The notes: generated by a model not told the origin, from the sequence alone. DNA of 64,000 nt from Rhyacichthys aspro (GCA_036850595.1 CM072166.1:15518758-15582757); one strand, 5' to 3'; shown: positions 47,500-60,929, counted from the first letter of the stretch. Program-made: numbers and translations.

Positions 47500-49590
47500 A
47501 CTAAAATCTGACTGAATACACAGCGATTAAACTGATCAAAATATATCACACTACTTCATAGGCTAATCCAAAACATTTGTGAAAACCCCCGACAAAAATG
47601 AACCAGTTTCGGTGCATGAGAAGCGAAAGAATGATAACACAAATATGCACAACAGTAACCACAAACAGTCGAAGGAATGCAGTAATCACTCAGTGTAACA
47701 CATGCCGTGGAATTATTTCTGACTTGATTTTAATTGTAGAGCGTTTAATGTGGCGTAGCGTCGCATGCAAAGCTCATACACAAATCTCTATCGGCTGCAT
47801 ATCACATCCAGGCTTGTCCAAAGCTTTTTTTTTTTTTTTTACTTACGCTGTCAGTGAAATTACAAGCTGCTAGATTGTACTGATATAGAGAGATGCCGAG
47901 ACGGACGATTATTAACATATGGTCCTCTGTGAATCAGTTCCTCTGAAACTGAAAGACTTATATATGTTAACAGACTCATGCCTAATCATTGCAGAACATC
48001 AGATAATGTGACGTTAAAGTGATGTAAAAGGCCAACTAAAAACATTTTCCCAAAGTTTTGGATTATTTAGAGTACAGTTTCAGAATATTTGCTCTTAAAG
48101 TTGTGTTTTGAGGCATTCTAGAGCAAGCAAAATCCAAGCTGGACATGGATACAAGAGCAGTAGACAAGAGCTAAGATCGAAAGTAAATCGGCCTGGTACC
48201 TGTTCAACTGACGACCATTTCCTTCGGTAGTATTCCTGTCAGACAAATTGTAACTGTTAATTTGGCCAGGCTTTATGCAGAGGTTTGTTATTTGGATTGG
48301 TTGTATGTTTTTCAAATGACGTCGGTTCAGAGGCAGTTTATTCTGCGTACGTTGTTACAACCCCCTGAATTCCGATCCTTAAAACTAACTAACAACTTTT
48401 GTAGTTTTATGACGTCCAGATTTTGAGTCCATTGGTCACACAGAAAGTGAATGAATGGCATAACACGGAAATAAACCCAAAAACAGCTTTTAGCACCAAT
48501 GATCAATGTCAAGGTAAATTATATAGGGTTCTAATTATACATCCATGGTTGGAGTTCCTTCTCTAATTCACTTTTCATTCTTTCTCAGTCCCACTTTCAT
48601 TAAAACCAGATTTTGTCACATTTCAATGGATAATACTGTGTTTGCTCCATCCACATTTATATTCAAAAACTCTGCACATCTGTTTATATGTTCAACATAG
48701 CTCAAATCTCACGGTTCAAGACAACACTTTTTATGGTACTCTTAGGCCTTCCACTGTCCAGACTCCAAACAAACCGCTGCGTTAATCCAACACAGAATCG
48801 TATTTAGCCTAAAATAGCCTGTTCCTGTTGCTATTGATGGACGTACATGCTGTAAAGTCAATGCTACCACAGCCCCTCGAGTACGGGTCCATCGCTGCCA
48901 GTGCACATAATTTCACTTTGATCTGTTTGTCTGATACTCGGTGGCCTCGCATCGCAGGGAACAGGCTTCTCATTAAACACCCCCCACCCCAGTGATTTAC
49001 TGTGTTAATTCCTGCTCATACATACACAGATAAGCACTTTGATATTCTGCGAGCCGCTTGCAGGGTATCGATGATTTGATTACTGCCGCATTTCCATTGA
49101 CTGGCTGTTGTCCCGTACAGCTGGGATGGCCTCGGAAATAAGAAGTCGCTCTCATCACTGCTCAGAGTTCACTAGAGCTTTACTTTTCGGCTGTAGCACA
49201 ATGCCATTATTCAAACGATTATTGAAAGTATCAATTTGAATGTATAATTCACAACAAGTGATGCTGTGTTGTTGTGCGATAATGCATTTTTCCGGTTCAG
49301 GAACTTTGGATTGAACGGACTGTTCTTTTATATAAATGTTATTTAATTACTGAGAGTAACAGCGGAGATGAAAAACAAATATTTAGAGAAACACTGAGCC
49401 AAGTGAAAATTGGAATAAAAGCCTCTCCTGCTCAATTCCCATGGCGGAATAATCCAATTAAAGTTCACATCAGATTAGAACAAGTGTTATTAAGCTATGA
49501 CTGAGATGTTTTTGTTTTTTTTAGTTTTATTCTATGGGGTCAGTGTTAACATTGTGATCATCTAATGGTTCATTGTTTAGGCGCCAAACC
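47500..49590. other. intergenic stretch, possible conserved block at 48860-49200
   Basis: Poly-T at 47825-47840. 48860-49200 is free of recognised repeats and of balanced composition. No gene seen. Confidence 0.3.
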
Positions 49591-49594
49591 AGCC

Positions 49595-49680
49595 GTGACC
49601 TTGCAGCCCCGTTTCCACCGAAGTGGGACGGTGTGGGTCGGCTCAGTATGGCTCAGTTTGATACGGCTAACCCCTTAAGG
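49595..49680 (+). mobile_element. possible DNA transposon end (CCCGTTTCCACCG type)
   Basis: CCCCGTTTCCACCGAAGTGG, ACGGTGTGGGTCGG and CAGTATGGCTCAG resemble the end of a common teleost nonautonomous element. The partner end was not found with certainty. Confidence 0.35.
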
Positions 49681-50509
49681 CTTATTTATACTTCCAATAA
49701 GGACACAACTAGATCTGTCCAGTACAAACATTGTTATCATTTCAGCCTTTGTACTTGGAAGTGTTATTGTCGGTGTTAAACAATCAGTAGGGGACGTTAG
49801 GCGGAGTAAAATAATTCAGCAAACAATAATAAGAACAGCGACAAAACATCTCCTAATCAACAGACTGCAGTATTTAGCTCCACTTTTTCAAAAGCTGAAC
49901 CCCCACTCGGGACTGCTTGGAACCCCCGGCTGAAATATCCTTAAAGTGGTATGGTATGCATTTAGGGACATTTCAGACCCCATTTGGTCATGGAAATGAG
50001 ACAAGGCTTATAAAATCATGTTGTTGGATCTGGTAGCAATATGTTAGCTATGGACCTTTTAATGGTTGAAGTTAAGTTTGAAGAATTTGGAGTAAATGCA
50101 ACAATTTCCCAGAAAACCAACTCTGCCTTGTCTTTTGCGTCTCCAAAGCTTCATGAGCTGTGGATACAAGCAGAGACTTGGAAAACATTAGCAAAACATT
50201 GGTTATTTTTATTGCAGCAGCCCAAAATTTTTAACTGATACAACTCAAGATAAAGCCACTGTTTAATGACACGAGTCTTGTTTATCAAGAGACAGCATCT
50301 GTTTCTACAGTAGTCGAATAGAGCACAGCTACATTCACGTTTAAATTCATCTGTGAAAAAAACAAGACCTTAAGACATCAGCTAGGCTTTACTTGATGCC
50401 AATTGGAAGCTTGCATAGAATGGGGTCTTAAACCATTCAGCCAACAAGTGAAACTTTGTTGGCTGGTCCACACAGCTTGTCAACACTAGAATCAATGGCT
50501 ATAAATAGT

Positions 50510-50625
50510 CAGTGCATTCATGTAATGTTTAACGAGGCAGAGATAATTGCAGGATTACATCGGTGCAGCACTGAACTCAGAGCTAAGTTAAGGGTAAACT
50601 AAACTTTGGTTTTTGATGTAAACTC
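50510..50625 (+). repeat. dispersed repeat, copy B (paired with 292-400)
   Basis: ATTCATGTAATGTTTAACGAGGCAGAGATAATTGC and AACTTTGGTTTTTGATGTAA follow the same order as at 292-400. Confidence 0.5.
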
Positions 50626-51658
50626 TATAAAAAATGAAGTAATGCCTGCACACTTACTGCAAACATGCATTTTAATGACAACATTTCCTACATGGATCTT
50701 TCTCAGGTCAAATTTTTCCACATGCCACTTCCATATATAGGTTCTGTTCACCAATTAACTGATCAAGTGGTAACAGGTGTACTATAAGTGTGACCCACCA
50801 ATCAAGTCAAACCATGAGTCTTCACTTCAATCTTACAAAAACATAATTATTTTAAAATACAAAAACATTTCATTATATAATTTAAAAAAAAAAAAACAGT
50901 ATCTGTACATAAGTAGTCTTTATAATCTTTATTAATAATAGAAATAAAGATTATAAGATTGTCACTAAAATGCAGTGTTTGGGTTAAATGTTCAGGCATT
51001 ACTTAATTTTTCTGGGCGCCTGGTAATGTGCATATAATTACAAACTTAGTATTAGTATTTTGTGTTGGCAAATTGATTAAATTTTATTTTACAAAATAAA
51101 AGCTTGCTGTGATATCACTGGGATTAAGGGGTGCAATATCAGTTGTATATACAGGAAGTACAACAAATCCCACAAATTTAGAGTTAAAGTAATACACAGA
51201 CAAGATATGGAGCTTGTGCACTCCGCTTACAGCATCAGTCACACAATATAAAGGTCACCGACAATCGCCAGTCCCAAGCTCAGATGTCAAGACTTGGTTG
51301 ATATTTGTTTACAAAAATCCATATGTGTGTAGAGTTTGCCCGAGTTCATACCATAATATCTGCTATAATAATGACCAAAGCAGAGCATAAACTGTAGCAG
51401 GCCTGTCACATCTGCAAACTACTTCCCAGGCTCCCAGTCTCTTGAAATAAGATTGATAAAGTCGAAATGGAATTCTTTTTTGATGAGACAACCAAACTCC
51501 AAACAGTGCTGTGACCACAAAGAACATGGAGAAAAGCTGCAGATCATTTTTCTCCTGGACGCCTCGCTGCCGAGACCCAGCGTTTGCGTGGCTTCTCCCT
51601 ATTGTGGCCGTAACTCTCTCCAGACCGCCGAGAGAAACCCAAAAGACGGCCAAATCGA

Positions 51659-51680
51659 CAACACACACACACACACACAC
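51659..51680. repeat. (CA)11 microsatellite
   Basis: Eleven CA units in tandem. Confidence 0.95.
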
Positions 51681-52084
51681 ATGTCTTTGCTCACTGTGTC
51701 TCCCGCTCTTTTTTCTCTCTCAGGTTAATGAAGCGTGACCGTCCTGACAGGAGAGACCCGCTCGAGAAAACCACAAAGGAGCAGGTTACACCCTCTATAT
51801 CTCTACAGAAAATGTGCTCAATCTTCTGAAATCTGTCGTCCTCTCTCAGGCGTCAGAGTGAGCTACAGGCCGAGTCTTTCTGTGGCTTATGGAAATGTCC
51901 TCCCACCTACTGTACGAGACCACATCTGTTCCCCCACGGTACCACTCCTCGCGCTGGCTTTGATCCGGATCCAGATGACATTCCTGCCTGGCCACACTGA
52001 AAGAGACGGCCTCATTTACATAATAATCTGCCAGCGCTGGACACATCACCAGAAAACCCACTTGAACCTTGCCTGCCCAGCTGA

Positions 52085-52255
52085 ACTCAAAGAGACAAGG
52101 GCTAATGTATGCTACGGCGCGTACCAAATACTCCACATGGCTTCGAATCCGGCTTGGTCATTTGCTCAGTGTCCCTCTCTCTCAGCCTGCTTCCTGTCTG
52201 TATTCACTGTCTTCTTCTCTATCAAATAAAGGCAAAAGACCCCCCCAAATACTTA
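52085..52255 (+). repeat. tRNA-like SINE with AATAAA tail
   Basis: GGGCTAATGTATGCTACGGCG, then GGCTTCGAATCCGGC (a B-box match to GGTTCGANTCC near 52140-52154), TTGGTCATTTGCTCAGTGTC, a CT-rich block with TGCTTCCTGTCTGTATTCAC, and ATCAAATAAAGGCAAAAGAC. This succession is characteristic of an abundant fish SINE-like repeat. It accounts for the apparent open frame at 51735-52229. Confidence 0.65.
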
Positions 52256-52259
52256 ACAA

Positions 52260-54400
52260 ACAAATAAATTAAAATAAATGGGCTTTTTTTTATTTGAGAA
52301 AAAACTGTTTTCTTTTTTTCTAATAGGATATTGTAATAGAAATCATACCTGAAAAACTAGGATTTTTTTTAAATCAAAGACTAATAGATGAGATGCACAT
52401 ACTGGAAGCTTTGGCCAATCCAGTGGTCGCATGGAGAGAGGTCTCGAGTTGGGGTCTGTTGAACATTAAATCAGTGGTTGTCGTTAATACAGAGAAGGTG
52501 TCTATTCCAGCTCTGGATATGTCTGTTTACAGTCTCTATTTCCAGACCTGCAATCTGGAATTCTTAAAAAGTGGTGTTGTTGATTCTGTTTCCTCTAAAC
52601 ATAAAAAAGGAAGAAAAAAAAAACGAGAATTGCAATTTTGAATTAAAACTTCCTAAACGTCACTAAAAAGAGACCTATGACCTTTTCAGAACATGATCTA
52701 AGACACTATAACACTAAACACTGTAGATACACAATGGTAAAAACCATGATAAATGATAAAAGTGACAAAGTCTATGGTATTGCTGTTAAAATTGTTAAAA
52801 TGGGGACAGTAGGTATGTGGTCTGTTTAAAACTGGGATGAATTAGTGTTTTTAAGGTAGAAAAGCAGGAAATGTTGCTATGATGTTGTTGGTGGGGTTGG
52901 GTTTGAGACAGGAATAGGAGCAACTATCAGGAAATGCAGCTTCAATGGCTCTGTTCTGAATACAGAGTGAATAACAGCCAACAAAATCTATAAATATCAT
53001 TATCAATACCATCCTTTCACTTTTTTAGATGTTGGTGCTGATGTGTGTAATCTTCACACTGTTATTCTACATTAAAAAAAAAAAAACAACATAAGGCTGT
53101 CAGGTAAGTACTTGTAGTGTAGTAAAGCAGATACTGACTTTAAAGTGTATGTTATACAAATTACAAACCTATTAAGCTAACCCAAGCTAAAGCCTTTTTA
53201 AAAAATGTGTTTTAATGTATTTATTACATTGTCATTGAGATACTATTTTGTGACATTTACTCCCGTAAGGTTACTGTAGGTTGCTTAAACCTCTGTGGTG
53301 TATCCTTGTCACGTCTCTTCAAAATAGTCTCTCTTCCTTGCTCCTCGGGACAGCGGTAAAGATGGAGATAGAGAATAACTACCAGTGTAAGTTTGTCTCA
53401 AATATTGCATGTTTGATGCTCAACGTTAAGGCATCATGGTCAGTTTTAAGTCAAAGCCCATGATTTAGTGAGTCTACAACAAGTCTTTAGTCCCCGTTTT
53501 AATTTAAGTCAGGTCCAGCTGTGATGAGTGCCCCCATTTCTACCTAAAACAATGCTGCACTATTCTTAGACATTTAAAGTATGTACTGTTATCATCACCC
53601 CTTTATTGGGCATGACACATTTTGAGTTACTCCATCTACACCATTTAATTCATACTAATATGTGGACATTTATTACATTCACCGCCTGTTATGGGTTGAA
53701 CAACAGACTGTAGCCTCTTGTTTTCCCATATTTCACTGGGTCATCTCAGTATACGAGAAGCTAGGTCACATACAAATATGTATTTATGACAAAAATAACC
53801 ACACTGGAATGTCGGGATTACACTTCGCTCTGCCATATACGGTCGTTAGTGTAATGGGGACATATGGAAATTCAGTCTTGGAAGTGATATGCACGTCTAC
53901 AGACTGCAGCGAGGAAATGTGGAGTGACTTTCTTTTTTTTTTCCATACAAGCTGAGGTCTCTAAAAACACTTTTACATTATATAAATAATTTAAAACAGC
54001 CGCACCAGCCATCACATGAATGGAAATATTGATCCCCTCCTTATTCGGGTCGGGGGAAATGGTTCGAGACAAATGCAAGGGCCTCAGTCTTTTGATTTAA
54101 TCTTCAATGGGTAATATGTACACATTGAGGAGACCGGCTGCTGGTGATGGCACGCTGGATGGAAACAGGAAACTTTGTCGCCAAAAGGGTTTTCAATCTC
54201 ATATACACCTTCATGGGTTGTACTTCCCTTTATAAATAAAGACAGATTGGCTTGTTTCTTGAAAGTGAATTGTAATATATGAAAGTGTTATGGAATGAAC
54301 CTAGGTTTTTACAAATGTCCATAAGTCATTTCTGAGAGAATTGAAGGGGATCTGCACCCTTTGTCAGATAAAAGTTCCGCAGTTCCCTATAGACTCAGTG
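52260..54400. other. intergenic stretch, nothing supported
   Basis: AT-rich, no gene, RNA or element recognised. Confidence 0.45.
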
Positions 54401-54407
54401 TTGTTAG

Positions 54408-54731
54408 TAAAGTCATTTGTTTACAAGAGGAGACTATCCAAACCAGTGGGTTTAGATAAAAAGAACATGTCTTCTTAAACAATACGATAATTTTACCATA
54501 TTTTGTACAACTATGAGTCTGCCAGGGCCCAGTGTATTGGCCTATTTCTTTTATATGTGTGGTATGGTGTAAACATGATCTCCTTGATAGGTCTGTGTCC
54601 CGGGACAGGAACGTTCCATTGGATGTTTCTGTGTCAGTGAGATATGTATGATTCTACCAATGTCTAAGAACCATCAAAATGATTTTAAGAATATATATTT
54701 TTGGGCTGAAAGTTACACTGTTCTGCTGTAA
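54408..54731 (+). repeat. diverged second copy of the 35902-36246 element
   Basis: AAAAGAACATGTCTTCT, AGTGTATTGGCCTATTTCTT, TGTCTAAGAACCATCAAAATG and AAGAATATATATTTTTGGGCT recur in the same order as in 35940-36230. The terminal TTAA sites are not preserved. Confidence 0.65.
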
Positions 54732-54910
54732 CAATCAGAGAGGACATAATGTGTAGTTGAATCGCACTGTCTATCTGGTTGTGTCTAAATTCACTTCATT
54801 AACAGCAGTTTATTTTGTCTGAATGTGTAGAAGATTTAAAGGATCTTGGTGCATGCATGGTGAAAAATAGTGAACACCAATAGTCACCAAGCTTGATGTC
54901 AATGGAAAAA

Positions 54911-54985
54911 TGGTGGCATGGTGGTTAGCACTTCTGCTTCACAGTAAGAAGGTCCCCAGTGTATGTTTACACCCACACTGGGATC
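54911..54985 (+). repeat. tRNA-like fish repeat, 5' part
   Basis: GGTGGCATGGTGGTTAGCAC, TTCTGCTTCACAGTAAGAAGG then TCCCCAGTGTATGTTTACAC matches a well-known fish repeat (GTGGTTAGCACTGCTGCCTCACAGCAAGAAGGTCC). The B-box-like segment is degenerate. Confidence 0.55.
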
Positions 54986-54989
54986 TGGC

Positions 54990-57900
54990 ACTGTCGGAAC
55001 AAGCGCACGAACAAGCAAAAGCACTTGTATGCAGCATTCACATGCGTACTCATTTATTCGACCATGATAGTGCACATTGCAACAGAAATAATTATCTCTG
55101 GGCTGTTCCTCCACATAAAACTGGCAGTTAAGAGTTTGATTTGTTAGTGTTAACTCTTAAAAGTTGGGCAGACACCATTGTTCAGTGTACAAATACCAAC
55201 CGTAGACAGTAGTGGTTCTACCCTAGTCCGAAGTTAGTTGGTGCTAGAGAAGATGATGCAGACGATACACTGCAGCAAACTCATGTGGGATCCCAATCTT
55301 TTGATGTATTCTGGTCGGGGACCCCTCAGAATACCTTTGAGGCTGTTGAGGCTTTGCATTTTCTGCTATTTATCACAGTATCCAGCAGCTGGTGAAGCAG
55401 GTTTATATTATACAAAGACAAATATGTAATTCTAGAGAGAAAATTAAGCAGGATGAATTGAATGAGTGAATGATTCCAGCTTCTGTTTTTTGCCCCTCAA
55501 AGACACTTGTTTTACGAATGTTGCATAAAACAAACTGTATGCATTGTAAATGGAAAATGTATTAGAGTGGAAATAGACTAAAGCAGTCAAAACCACTCTT
55601 TTGACCAGATGTGTTCTGTTCTCAGTTATTTGAGTGTCTGTGTTGTCTGGGAATCTCAATTTAGTTCTCTGTGTGTATTCGTGCTGGTTGGTGCTCGCGT
55701 GGGCGACTAGACGTGATAGACAGATGAACAGACAGCCTGTCAGATGCAATTGGCAGGTAGCAGCTGTAGATCATCTCTGAGGTCAAGGGTTGGGCACACA
55801 CAGTGGAGAGGGCGCCCCATTAATACTGGCCCACTAATGATCGAATACAAAAGAGAGTCAGGTGAACACTGTAACAGACAGAACTAGTTGTTGGAAAGTA
55901 GTAAAGTCGAGAAGTAAAAGTTGGAGAAAGACAATAACACCTAAAACATATTATGCCTCGAGGGGGAATTCAAATGTGTATTATTAAAAACCCAGAGGAA
56001 TAAATGAATGCATATGTTGATACTGTATATCACAGAAATGAGGAAATGATTAAACGTTTTTCTGAAGAAAGTAGTAAAATGAATCAACAATTTTATTGCT
56101 TGAGTAAAGTACTGTGGCAAAAGTGTATGACTACATTTTTTCATTATTGTTTTTGTTCATCATCATGGACAGAGCTCAGGAACTCCTGGTTGTGAGGTAA
56201 CACCTTGCCACTGAGGTCTGTTTAAAATGTTGAAATTTCACCTCAGTTACAAATAACAATTCTTCCTTAAAAAATACTCAAGTTAAATAATCTTTATAAT
56301 AAAAAATATAAAGCTCTGGTTTCAAAAATTTGGACAAAACCCTAAGGCCTTTTTTTTTTTTCCCTTACCTTCAGGAACATTGATATTCAACATGTCAGTG
56401 ATTTGCCACATTTACTAGTTCATGGGGAGGGTGATGATAATGAGCACTTGACAAAGGTTTTATACACTTCTCCCTTTCCTACATAAATAGCTGTCTTTTA
56501 TTTTTACTGACCACAGATTCCCTACAACTGCCTTGTTATTATTGTTGATCAAAATGTGTGTCAGAGGTTTGGTCGTCCGTCAATGTTCACTCTCTAGTGA
56601 TGATTGATTGCTGTGGTCACTTGTCCCATGTGTGAAAAGCCACAGCTAGCTTTTAACCCACAAAACCAAAGTGCCACTGTGGGTGACCCCTGTGTTATGT
56701 CACACCGCTGATCAGACTGGTAGATTGTCTGCTATGGTACATTGTGGAATTTATCACTCTAGCAGTAGTGATCTGTCCATAACAATACGAACACTCTTTG
56801 GATATGAATCATTAATAACATTTGATAACAAAGTGCTCAAATTAAAGCAATAAAAGCATGCATTGCAACACTAGTTTGTGAAAATGCATTCAGTTATACG
56901 TTGTATGAAAGGATATTTAAGTATTGACATAGTTCCAAACCGGCCCGATATATCAGATATTTTCAGACACTATCCATATGTGATTTTGTGTTATTTACTT
57001 TTGACAGAAGAATCTTGCAATTGACTTGGGTTCAGTGCTGAGATGGATATATATTTTTAAAAGGAATGTCTCTTAAGAAGCACACACTTTAGCAATCTAC
57101 TGTAGCTTTCACTGTTGCTGTGGAAATGCCTGTTTTTTCACATCAACAACTAGACATCCTAATAGCCCCTGCAGTAACCTCCTATTTATGCTGGACTGAG
57201 GGCGTTTTGAGTTCTGCTGTAGTATGTTGTAAGTTGGTATAACGGTTCAACTAAAAGAGTCTACCATATGTATTTCTATCAGACATTTAAAAGGAAATGT
57301 AAATATCTTACTTATAGCGCCTTTAATAAAGTGTGATATGCCTCATAAGATCCGCCTTAGAAAGTGTGTTGTAATTGCTGCTCTTTTCAGTTAATCACAA
57401 TGATATAGCAATTAAACTGGAATACTGAAGCTTGGAAACCTAGGGCATTGCATCATTTATAGGTTATTAAACCCATTATCACACTGTTATTTTCAGTCTG
57501 GTTATATATGCAGCGATATTCATAATGAGGTTTATATGGAACATGACCTAGTATTGCGTGAGCATGTAAGCATGTAAACACTCATTTTGATATGCCCCCA
57601 GCACCGAGAAATATGTAAATTTGCGACAACATAAATTCATTAACAGCAAATATACTGATGATATGCTCCGATGCTTGTTTGCCTTCTGGTAATTGCAGTG
57701 TCATTGTCCGTGTACAGTATCAGCCCTGAAGGCTCTCGTGGGGCTCTCGTGGGGCTCTGTGAGGACCGGTTACACCCCAGGGACAGTGCCTCGTCCTGGG
57801 CTGACACGCTGAGCCTCGCAGAGGGAGCAGAGATCTCAGTGGGAGCCAAGCTGGAGGACGCTCAAAGAGGAAAAGATAAAAGACCGAGGCAAAGAGGGAA

Positions 57901-58390
57901 GTGCTCAGGGGCCTGTACGCTTCTTCCTCTCATTTCAGTCAACTTTTCCTGACTCGGGACTCTGTTTTGGACTGTGGCAATAGCATCATTCTTTGCTTAA
58001 AAAATAATGTTATGATGAAATGTGGTTTTCCGAGAACAGATCACTGTCAGCTTGTGTTTTTGTGTGCATTTAGATGAGTCAACGTAAGATTCAATTAGTT
58101 TATCTTGAATGATGTAATGTAGGTTGGGCCAATGGCAATCTGTATGTTATAGGTCGTCACTTTTTCTCAAAGCATGGGTGCTTAATATCGAGTACTGTCT
58201 GATACAGATACAGTACTGATACTTAATATTTATCAACAATATATAGAGTTTTTAGATGCTTCAACACGTGACTTTTTTAGAATAAGTCAGTTTTGTGCCT
58301 CTTGGTACATAAACATACATTATTCACAGTTTGCTTTCCTTTTTTTATTTATTTACTGTAACATACTAACAAGGAGTAAGGAGTAAGTAT
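54990..58390. other. intergenic stretch, nothing supported
   Basis: 57670-57950 is locally GC-rich and open in one frame, but the peptide matches nothing I know and contains tandem GGGGCTCTCGT-like duplications near 57735. No gene is called. Confidence 0.4.
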
Positions 58391-58394
58391 CAAG

Positions 58395-58560
58395 TACTGG
58401 GCCCTGTGCTATGAAGCTGGTTGATCCAGTTTAGATTAAAACCTAACAACTAACTGGATCAGCGCTATCACAAATCAGGTTACTAACTTGTTGAGTTAAC
58501 CCTGGGTTTTTCTGTGGACCAGTGAACAGGTTAATATGAAACAGGACAAACAGCAAGATA
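58395..58560 (+). mobile_element. possible nonautonomous DNA transposon fragment
   Basis: TGGGCCCTGTGCTATGAAGC, GGTTGATCCAGTTTAG, TTAACCCTGGGTTTT and TATGAAACAGGAC resemble a teleost element with GGGCCCTGT...ATGAA ends. Class unresolved. Confidence 0.35.
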
Positions 58561-58914
58561 AACAGTAACTGAAATATGGGGTCTACTGTACAAATGTTAA
58601 GTTAAAATAATTTCATAGGCTTTTCATTTGTAGTACACAGATAATTAAAGCCTTTCTGAGCAAAAATGCCATTCGCCATAAATGTGTACAAACCCAAGAG
58701 TAATTTGTATCTTGACAACCCAAGTTAGACAGTCAAGTTCCATTTGACTGTCCCAACATTAGGCTTACATTTCCGATTAATGTTAAGGGACTGTGTAGTT
58801 TTGTTATGGTTTTAGTTGTTACTAACTATGATCAGATATCATCAACATTTCCTTGAATCTTTTTTCCTCATGAAACATAACAACATGACAGTAAATGTAC
58901 TTCATATTCATATG

Positions 58915-59040
58915 TATATAATGTTCAGTGAGTGCTGTGATTCAGGATGTGTTTGTGTGTGAATGGAAGCTTGATGTGACGTGCTTTGAGTGCCCAAGAA
59001 GAGTGCAAAAAAGTGCTCTACAAATGCATGCCATTTTGAG
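58915..59040 (+). repeat. tail of a tRNA-like fish repeat
   Basis: TGTGTGTGAATGGAAGCTTG, TGACGTGCTTTGAGTGCCCA and AAGTGCTCTACAAATGCATGCCATTT match the 'AAAGCGCTTTGAGTG...GCGCTATATAAATGCA.TCCATTT' tail common in fish genomes. Confidence 0.6.
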
Positions 59041-59586
59041 CAACGTCTAGGAGAGAGTTTGAAAGTTTTCTTCTGTAATGTTTAATCTATTTCTAGTGTT
59101 GTTTTCTTCCGCTGGTCAAAGGTCAAAGTAATTCTAAGCATATACAATATCTGCACATTTGCCTTGAGCCTGCACAAGAACTTTAAATGTGCACCAAAAT
59201 ACATTACAACTTGGTTCAAAAGATCACATGATCACAGAAATTAGGGGTTTATTTAACAAACAGAAGTTACACTGTTCCCTATTGGCTAACAAAACCATGG
59301 ACACCAACTGTAATCTAATTAGCTCCCCTGTAGATTATTTTACCCCTGCCAAACAAAACATTCCTCCCACTGCCCCTCGCTCAGACTTAATGCAAATTTG
59401 TTATCACTTTTTTTAAGGTTTCCCAGATATGCCTTTTCTTCACTGTGTTGAAACCTACATGGAATTACATATCAATGTCTGTCAGTTACATTTTAGAATA
59501 TTTGTCTCAACTTTGCTTATTCCCTCTCTCTGCATTTTCCTCCGCTTTTTAATCTTCTCCCTTGCTCTTCAGGCCTTCTCTTCTTC

Positions 59587-59609
59587 TTTTTTTTTTTTTT
59601 TTTTTTTTT
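59587..59609. repeat. poly-T tract
   Basis: A 23-base T run; a second of the same length lies at 59971-59993. Confidence 0.9.
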
Positions 59610-60329
59610 AGCAGTCATGTCATTACAGCCATATAATTTATGAAGTGTTGAAAATGTTCCTCGGCAAGCTGCTCGGCTCTGTAACCAAGGTTACCAACAT
59701 GTGAAGCAGTCCCACTCCAATCACGTGTGACTTTTTAGGTGGGCAAGTAGTCGGAATGGAAAAGCTCTGCACATTTGTATAGTCTGGACGCTGGTGTTTA
59801 ACATTTTTCAATTAGCAGTGATTTTGTTTTTTCAAATGTGGGATATTGTTGCTGAGCATCTTTGGGCTCCCAGAATTCACCCACACACATACCACATGAG
59901 TCACACGAAGGGCATGACATGACCGCTTTGTTTTGGGTTGCATGTGGAATAACATAAACGGATATGTTCCTTTTTTTTTTTTTTTTTTTTTTTACTATTT
60001 ATCATACAGAAAGTAAATAGAAACCTGAGCTACAAATGCATGTAACAGTTTTTCAAGTCCATGAAAAGGTCTCAATGGGGATTTGAATTAGCATTAATTG
60101 GTTTTGGCAAACTTTTTTGAGACTTTTGAAGTCTTTGTTATGCAGGTCTAATTTGGCTTTTCTTTATTCCCACTCCAATACAATTCAAAGGTCCTCTATT
60201 GTGTCCATATGTAGTATAATGTAATAAATAGGCCATATCTTCCACAAAAGTTAACTTTCCTTTGAGTTTCGTAGATAGAGATCAGTACTCGGTATTTAAC
60301 AATATAATGAAACAGACTCACATATTCAT

Positions 60330-60490
60330 ATTCATATTCAGTCTTGCCCAAGGACTCAACGGCAGTATGGAACTGGGAGGAGTGGGGATCAAACCGTCAC
60401 CCTTACTTTTTGATACACTCATTAAAGTCTTCTGGTTATTGGATGACCTGGTGTACTTCCTGAGTCACTGCACCCCACGATTGTGCTTGT
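60330..60490 (-). repeat. tRNA-like fish repeat, head region, - orientation
   Basis: On the minus strand CAGTGACTCAGGAAGTACAC, then GGTTTGATCCCCACTCC (B-box-like, 60384-60395) and GTCCTTGGGCAAGACTGAAT. This matches the head and middle of the same family whose tail is at 58915-59040. Confidence 0.6.
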
Positions 60491-60653
60491 TTGACCTGCT
60501 CTAATACTATTTCTAAGACTAATACTGCAGTGGGAGTTCCCCTTTGAAGATGAGCTAACTTTAAACAACACGATAGCTCACGGTCAGAGTATGCTCGGAT
60601 TGCCATAACCATGTAGCTAATCAACAAACTCAACAGGAAACAGAGACGTCAAA

Positions 60654-60929
60654 ATGGGCCACATCTCTGAAAGTGGCGAAGAACGATCATGCCAAGATTC
60701 TGTGCGACTTCCAGGTGATAGAACATGTGACGGCCATCAACCGGACATATGTTGGTTGACAAGTGATAGCAACATCAAGAAGAACGAACCTGGAAGGAAG
60801 CTTGAGAAAGTGCTGAAAGAGGACCTACAGAAGATGTGGCAGGTGAAATCCAAAATGGTCCCCATCATGGGAGAAAATCTGGGGGCAGTGACTCCTGGGG
60901 ACACTGGCTTAAACAGATTTCTGGAATGA
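60654..60929 (+). pseudogene. R2-like LINE C-terminal fragment with deleted endonuclease core
   Basis: The frame reads DGHQPDICWL, then SDSNIKKNEP, RKLEKVLKEDLQKMWQVKSK and NLGAVTPGDTGLNRFLE. From memory these match the segments QPDIVVVD, SDSNI..KE, KLEKYQGLKEEL..MW.VK and LGAVTP of a C-terminal domain found in R2-like (restriction-like endonuclease) LINEs of fish. The stretch between QPDI and SDSNI, which should hold the catalytic D/E-x-K part, is missing. In another frame just upstream (about 60667-60760) KVAKNDHAKILCDFQ gives the preceding conserved segment, so there is also a frameshift. The clade name is my recollection and less certain than the homology. Confidence 0.65.

Noticed and set aside
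51735..52229. A 164-codon open frame ending near an AATAAA
   Set aside because: The second half is a tRNA-like SINE with its B box, CT-rich block and AATAAA tail; the peptide has no recognisable domain.
57671..57952. Open frame starting with a hydrophobic segment, like a signal peptide
   Set aside because: No known family, a short internal duplication of GGGGCTCTCGT, no splice or polyadenylation context and no conserved cysteines.
59520..59615. Strong polypyrimidine tract followed by TAG, resembling a splice acceptor
   Set aside because: No open frame or recognisable exon follows; a long poly-T simple repeat explains it.
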